This document shows, piece by piece, positions 60,750 to 64,000 of a stretch of 64,000 nucleotides of DNA. A program made the translations under genes and the position numbers. The number at the start of each line of letters is the position of its first letter. Position 1 is the stretch's first letter. The notes below the pieces were generated by a model. It searched no databases. It had not been told where the DNA came from and saw nothing but the letters and a program-made list of their open reading frames with translations. The stretch covers positions 372,001 to 436,000 of the forward strand of contig NZ_JACTGR010000004.1 in NCBI RefSeq assembly GCF_014489075.1, given 5' to 3'. The DNA is from Sphingomonas sp. JC676. GTDB taxonomy: Bacteria; Pseudomonadota; Alphaproteobacteria; Sphingomonadales; Sphingomonadaceae.

Positions 60750-62656
60750 CGCTCGAGGCCCCGAACCGGCCGGGCCCCGATGCCCGCCATCGGCAATTGC
60801 TGGCGACCTGGAGCGACGCGCCGGGGCTATGGGGCTTTCTTACGACCGTCGACCATAAGCGCATCGCCGCGCGCTATGTGCTGACCGCGGTGGCGCTGCT
60901 GTTCCTCGCCGGGCTCCTCGCCGTCGACATGCGTCTCCAGCTCGCCCAGCCCGACATGGGCCGCATGGGGCCGCAGGGGTATAACGAGGCCTTCGCGCTC
61001 CACGGCTCAACGATGCTGTTCCTCGTGTCGGTGCCGGTGATGGAGGCCATGGCGATGTGGCTCGTGCCGCTGATGCTCGGCGCGCGCACTGTCGCTTATC
61101 CCCGGCTCGCCGCGTTCAGCTACTGGCTGTATCTCGGCGGCATCCTGATGCTGTGGATCTCGCACGCGATCGACATTACCCCGGACCTCGGCTGGTTCGA
61201 ATATCCGCCGCTGTCGGGCCCGGCTTATTCGCCGGGCCACCGGGTCGACATCTGGGCGCAGATGATCACCTTCACTGAAGTCGCGGCCCTCGCGGCCTCG
61301 GTCAATGTCATCGCGACGATCCTCAAGATGCGGCCTCCCGGCATGACGCTTGCCCGGATGCCCTTGTTCGTCTGGGCGATGCTGGTGGCGTCGGTGATGA
61401 CCGTCTTCGCATTGCCCTCGGTCATGCTGGTGACCAGCATGCTGATTTCGGACCGGATGGTCTCCACCCATTTCTTCACGCCCGTAGGCGGCGGCGACGC
61501 CTTGCTGTTCCAGCACCTCTTCTGGTTCTTCGGCCATCCCGAGGTCTATATCATCTTCGTGCCGGCGCTCGGCTTCGTCTCGGCGATCGTCGAGACCTTC
61601 TCGCGCCGAACGATGTTCGGCTATGTGCCGATGGTGCTGGCGATGCTCGGGATCGCCGTGCTGGCGTTCGGCCTCTGGGTCCATCACATGTTCGCGGTAG
61701 GCCTGCCCAGGCTCGGCAGTTCCTTCTATACCGCCGCGAGCATGGCGATCGCGCTGCCCGCGGGCGTGCAGATCTTCTGCTGGATCGCAACCTTGTGGAC
61801 CGGGCGGCTGCGTTTCGCGACGCCTCTCCTGTGGGTCATCGGCTTCATCCTAACCTTCGTCATTGGCGGGCTCTCGGGCGTGATGGCGGCGTCGGCGCCG
61901 CTCGACCTGCAGCTGACCGACACTTATTTCATCGTCGCCCACCTCCATTATGTGCTGGTCGGGGGCGCAATGTTCCCGCTCTTCGGCGCCTTTTGCTACT
62001 GGTATCCCAAGGCGACCGGCCGGCTGATGTCCGAGCGCTGGGGTACGGTCAGCGTCGGCCTCATCCTCCTCGGGTTCAATGTCGGCTTCTTCCCGATGCA
62101 CCTGCTCGGGCTCGAAGGCATGCCGCGCCGTATCTATACCTATGGGCCGGAAATGGGCTGGGGCACGCTCAACCTCATCGCCACGATCGGCACGTTCATC
62201 TCCGCGGCCGGCGGCCTCCTGTTCGTCGCCAATGCGTTCCTGAGCCTCAAGCGCGGCACGCCGGCAGGCGACAATCCCTGGGGCGGGGGCACGCTCGAAT
62301 GGGCTACCTCGTCGCCGCCGGCCGCGCACAATTTCGACGACAGCCCGGTGGTCGACAATGCCGTGCCGCTGTGGAGCGGCACGGGCGAGCTGCCGGTGAT
62401 GACCGGACTCGCGTCCGATCGGCGGGAGGTGCTAATCAGCAGCGCCGTCGATGCCGTCCCACAATATCGCCACAAGAGCCCGGAACCGTCGATCTGGCCG
62501 CTGGTCGCGGCGATCGCGACCTCGGTCCTGTTCATCGGCAGCATTTTCACGCCCTGGGCTCTGATCTGGGGCGCGATTCCCGTCGGCGTTGCACTGGCGG
62601 CCTGGTTCTGGCCCACCCGCCCCTGGGCGCGCCAAAGCAGGGGGGAGGGGCAATGA
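60746..62656 (+). CDS. coxA: Cytochrome c oxidase subunit I
   Basis: A 636-residue haem-copper oxidase core with at least twelve membrane helices. Recognisable parts are the low-spin haem histidine region ALHGSTMLFLVSVPVM, the CuB ligand motif FFGHPEVYIIFVPALG with the histidine-tyrosine pair (type A oxidase), VHHMF with the next two CuB histidines, the K-channel threonine region FITAxxx-type, and YFIVAHLHYVLVGG carrying the haem a3 and a ligands. The C-terminal 100 residues add two further helices, as in fused subunit I/III oxidases of caa3 type. It reduces oxygen to water and pumps protons. Its ATG overlaps coxB. Confidence 0.95.
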   Translation: MTLEAPNRPGPDARHRQLLATWSDAPGLWGFLTTVDHKRIAARYVLTAVALLFLAGLLAVDMRLQLAQPDMGRMGPQGYNEAFALHGSTMLFLVSVPVMEAMAMWLVPLMLGARTVAYPRLAAFSYWLYLGGILMLWISHAIDITPDLGWFEYPPLSGPAYSPGHRVDIWAQMITFTEVAALAASVNVIATILKMRPPGMTLARMPLFVWAMLVASVMTVFALPSVMLVTSMLISDRMVSTHFFTPVGGGDALLFQHLFWFFGHPEVYIIFVPALGFVSAIVETFSRRTMFGYVPMVLAMLGIAVLAFGLWVHHMFAVGLPRLGSSFYTAASMAIALPAGVQIFCWIATLWTGRLRFATPLLWVIGFILTFVIGGLSGVMAASAPLDLQLTDTYFIVAHLHYVLVGGAMFPLFGAFCYWYPKATGRLMSERWGTVSVGLILLGFNVGFFPMHLLGLEGMPRRIYTYGPEMGWGTLNLIATIGTFISAAGGLLFVANAFLSLKRGTPAGDNPWGGGTLEWATSSPPAAHNFDDSPVVDNAVPLWSGTGELPVMTGLASDRREVLISSAVDAVPQYRHKSPEPSIWPLVAAIATSVLFIGSIFTPWALIWGAIPVGVALAAWFWPTRPWARQSRGEGQ

Positions 62657-63270
62657 CCGCGCCGCTTCGCAAGACGATTGTCGGCGACGTCTCCGGGCTT
62701 CCCGACGGCGCGATGGGGCCCGCCAACCTCGTCTGGTGGGGCAATCTTGGCTTCATGCTGATCGAAGGCACCGCCTTCGCGCTGGCGATCGGTGCCTATT
62801 TCTATCTGCAGAGCCAGTCGCCCGGCTGGCCGCCCAAAGGCGATGCGCCGCCGGACCTCCTCTGGGGCAGTATCTTCACCGCGGCGATGCTCGCGAGCGA
62901 GATCCCCAATCGCTTGGTTTGCGCGCGCGCACGGGCGAAGGACCCGCACGGGGTCCGCTGGGGCACGCTGGGGATGGCGCTGATCGGCATCGTGCTGCTC
63001 GGCATCCGTGCTTTCGAGCTGGGGCATCTCAACATCCGCTGGGATCATGACGCTTATGGCTCGGTCGTGTGGATGCTGATGGTGCTGCACACCTCGCATC
63101 TGGTGACCGAGCTTGGCGAGACCAGCGTCCAGTCGGTCTGGCTGTTCACCCATCGCATCGAGACGGACCAGTTCTCGGACGTCCAGGACAATAGCGAATA
63201 TTGGAGTTTCGTCGTGCTCGCATGGCTGCCGCTCTATCTCGTGCTCTACTGGGTGCCGAGGTGGCTATGA
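62653..63270 (+). CDS. coxC: Cytochrome c oxidase subunit III
   Basis: A 205-residue membrane protein with five helices and subunit III features. It has WWGNLGFMLIEGTAFALAIG (conserved W-x-x-E-x-x-x-F region), HLNIRWDHDAYGSVVWMLM, LHTSHLVTELGETSVQSVWL and a C-terminal SFVVLAWLPLYLVLYWVPRW. It stabilises the oxidase core. The start ATG overlaps the coxA stop (ATGA). Its small size compared with mitochondrial subunit III (seven helices) fits a caa3-type enzyme whose two missing helices reside in subunit I. Confidence 0.9.
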   Translation: MTAPLRKTIVGDVSGLPDGAMGPANLVWWGNLGFMLIEGTAFALAIGAYFYLQSQSPGWPPKGDAPPDLLWGSIFTAAMLASEIPNRLVCARARAKDPHGVRWGTLGMALIGIVLLGIRAFELGHLNIRWDHDAYGSVVWMLMVLHTSHLVTELGETSVQSVWLFTHRIETDQFSDVQDNSEYWSFVVLAWLPLYLVLYWVPRWL

Positions 63271-63581
63271 CAATCCGCTCGCGCCCCTCGCTTTGGCTCG
63301 CGCTCGTTGTCCCGCCGCTTGCCTGGTATGGCTTCCAACAGGGGCTGGCGACGACGCTGCGCGGCGCGTGCGGGGCAGCCGGCGTGCCGCTCGGGCCTCT
63401 ATGGGGGGCGGGAAGCATCGCGCTTTGCATCGGCGCCGGCTGGTTCGCCCGGCCGCGGCCCGGACAGCAGTCCAGCGACAGGCTTCTGTCACAGCTCGGC
63501 GTCCTGGCGGCGGGACTCTTCTCGCTGGCGATCTTCTATCAGTCGGTCGCGACCATGATCATCCCGCCATGCGCCCGCTAG
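63267..63581 (+). CDS. Small membrane protein of the oxidase operon (104 aa)
   Basis: A 104-residue protein with three membrane helices, at about 9-25 (LWLALVVPPLAWYGFQQG), 41-60 (PLGPLWGAGSIALCIGAGWF) and 75-95 (LLSQLGVLAAGLFSLAIFYQS). It is not recognised by motif. Its ATG overlaps the coxC stop, and its end overlaps the start of the CtaG-like gene, so it belongs to the operon. Placed where other caa3 clusters have small subunit IV or assembly proteins, it may be an accessory subunit (inference). Confidence 0.6.
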   Translation: MTIRSRPSLWLALVVPPLAWYGFQQGLATTLRGACGAAGVPLGPLWGAGSIALCIGAGWFARPRPGQQSSDRLLSQLGVLAAGLFSLAIFYQSVATMIIPPCAR

Positions 63582-64000
63582 GCCGGCTGGTTCTTGCCGC
63601 CGAGCTCCTGGTGCTCGGCATGCCCGCCCTGGCGCATGATGGCCATGCCCACGGCCAGGCGCCCGGCTGGACCCGGGATCCGTGGATCACCGTGCCGCTT
63701 GCTGCGTCTTTGCTCTTGTTCGCGATCGGCTATGTGCGGCTGAGCCGCCGGGCGGGCCGCGCGGACTATCGCCGCCGTGGCCTGTTCTTCGCGGCCGGCT
63801 GGTTGCTGCTCGCAGCGGCGCTAGTCTCACCGCTCCACGAAGCGGGCGAACGCAGCTTCTGTGCGCACATGCTCGAGCATGAGCTACTGATGCTGGCGGC
63901 GGCGCCCCTGCTCGTAGTCGGCGAGCCGATGATATTCCTGCTGTGGGGGTTCCCTGCGCCGGCGCGCCGCGCGATCGGCGCCGCCGTCCGGAGCCCCGTG
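63569..64000 (+). CDS. Cytochrome c oxidase assembly protein, CtaG (caa3) family, partial
   Basis: The frame opens at ATG 63569, overlapping the previous gene by 13 bases, and is open to the right edge; at least 144 residues. Features are a signal-like leader ending ALAHDGHAHG, membrane helices at about 40-53 and 70-86, the copper-binding-type histidines (SPLHEAGE, SFCAHMLEHELLML) typical of the caa3_CtaG group, and LLVVGEPMIFLLWG. The family helps insert copper into the caa3 oxidase. Its histidine pattern H-x-L-E-H is clearly kept. Confidence 0.8.
   Translation, partial: MRPLGRLVLAAELLVLGMPALAHDGHAHGQAPGWTRDPWITVPLAASLLLFAIGYVRLSRRAGRADYRRRGLFFAAGWLLLAAALVSPLHEAGERSFCAHMLEHELLMLAAAPLLVVGEPMIFLLWGFPAPARRAIGAAVRSPV

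Noticed and set aside
1..64000. tRNA, rRNA and CRISPR arrays
   Set aside because: No cloverleaf, rRNA-like segment or regularly spaced repeat was noticed on either strand.

Overview
The window looks like a chromosomal segment of a Sphingomonas-like alphaproteobacterium (Sphingomonadaceae). This rests on the high G+C, a FecI/FecR/TonB-receptor trio, a MucR-type zinc-finger regulator, a cyanophycin operon, several very small charged proteins of a kind I associate with sphingomonads, and a caa3-type oxidase cluster. No rRNA, tRNA or CRISPR array was seen.

Layout. 1-2.8 kb: the end of one ornithine-cyclodeaminase-family gene, a second complete one on the opposite strand, and a CitMHS-type carboxylate transporter. 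2.9-9.2 kb: three co-oriented exported proteins (alpha/beta hydrolase, beta-propeller, unknown) and two divergent porins. 9.4-16.9 kb: a tightly overlapping two-component system plus tripartite RND efflux operon. 17.5-25.4 kb: ECF sigma factor, FecR anti-sigma, a TonB receptor with a signalling domain, and a periplasmic M16 peptidase. 25.4-34.2 kb: an eroded accessory stretch holding rsgA, a LysR gene, an alpha/beta hydrolase, an HD-domain protein, mucR and several gene remnants (SRAP/YedK, cupin, nitrilase, an amber-interrupted small gene). 34.4-44.1 kb: a complete assimilatory nitrate/nitrite operon nasT-nasS-narK-nirB-nirD-nasA-cobA, all on the minus strand. 44.2-47.1 kb: a MarR regulator with two copies of one operator, a two-gene membrane/unknown pair and a ClC channel with CBS domains. 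47.1-50.6 kb: another eroded stretch with an esterase-like gene, an IS110-family insertion sequence and a broken DUF2285-like gene. 50.6-53.5 kb: stress genes (hemerythrin, small hydrophilic and membrane proteins, MarC, Hsp20 with a candidate RNA thermometer). 53.5-59.0 kb: cyanophycin operon (cphA, isoaspartyl peptidase, cphB) plus a methyltransferase; cphA carries an apparent one-base frameshift. 59.2-64.0 kb: a caa3-type cytochrome oxidase operon running off the right end.

The most informative regulatory structure is in the nitrate operon. Both narK and nirB are preceded by a leader with hairpins followed by an intrinsic terminator just before the ribosome binding site. In each leader the last hairpin has a six-base loop with A at position 1 and G at position 4 and overlaps the terminator's 5' arm. 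That is the architecture expected for antitermination by an ANTAR protein, and the operon encodes one (NasT) with its sensor NasS. Other items worth checking are the duplicated MarR operator, the cphA frameshift, a candidate bridge RNA beside the IS110 transposase, the receptor/M16 pair that resembles protein-uptake systems, and the remnants of several formerly intact genes.
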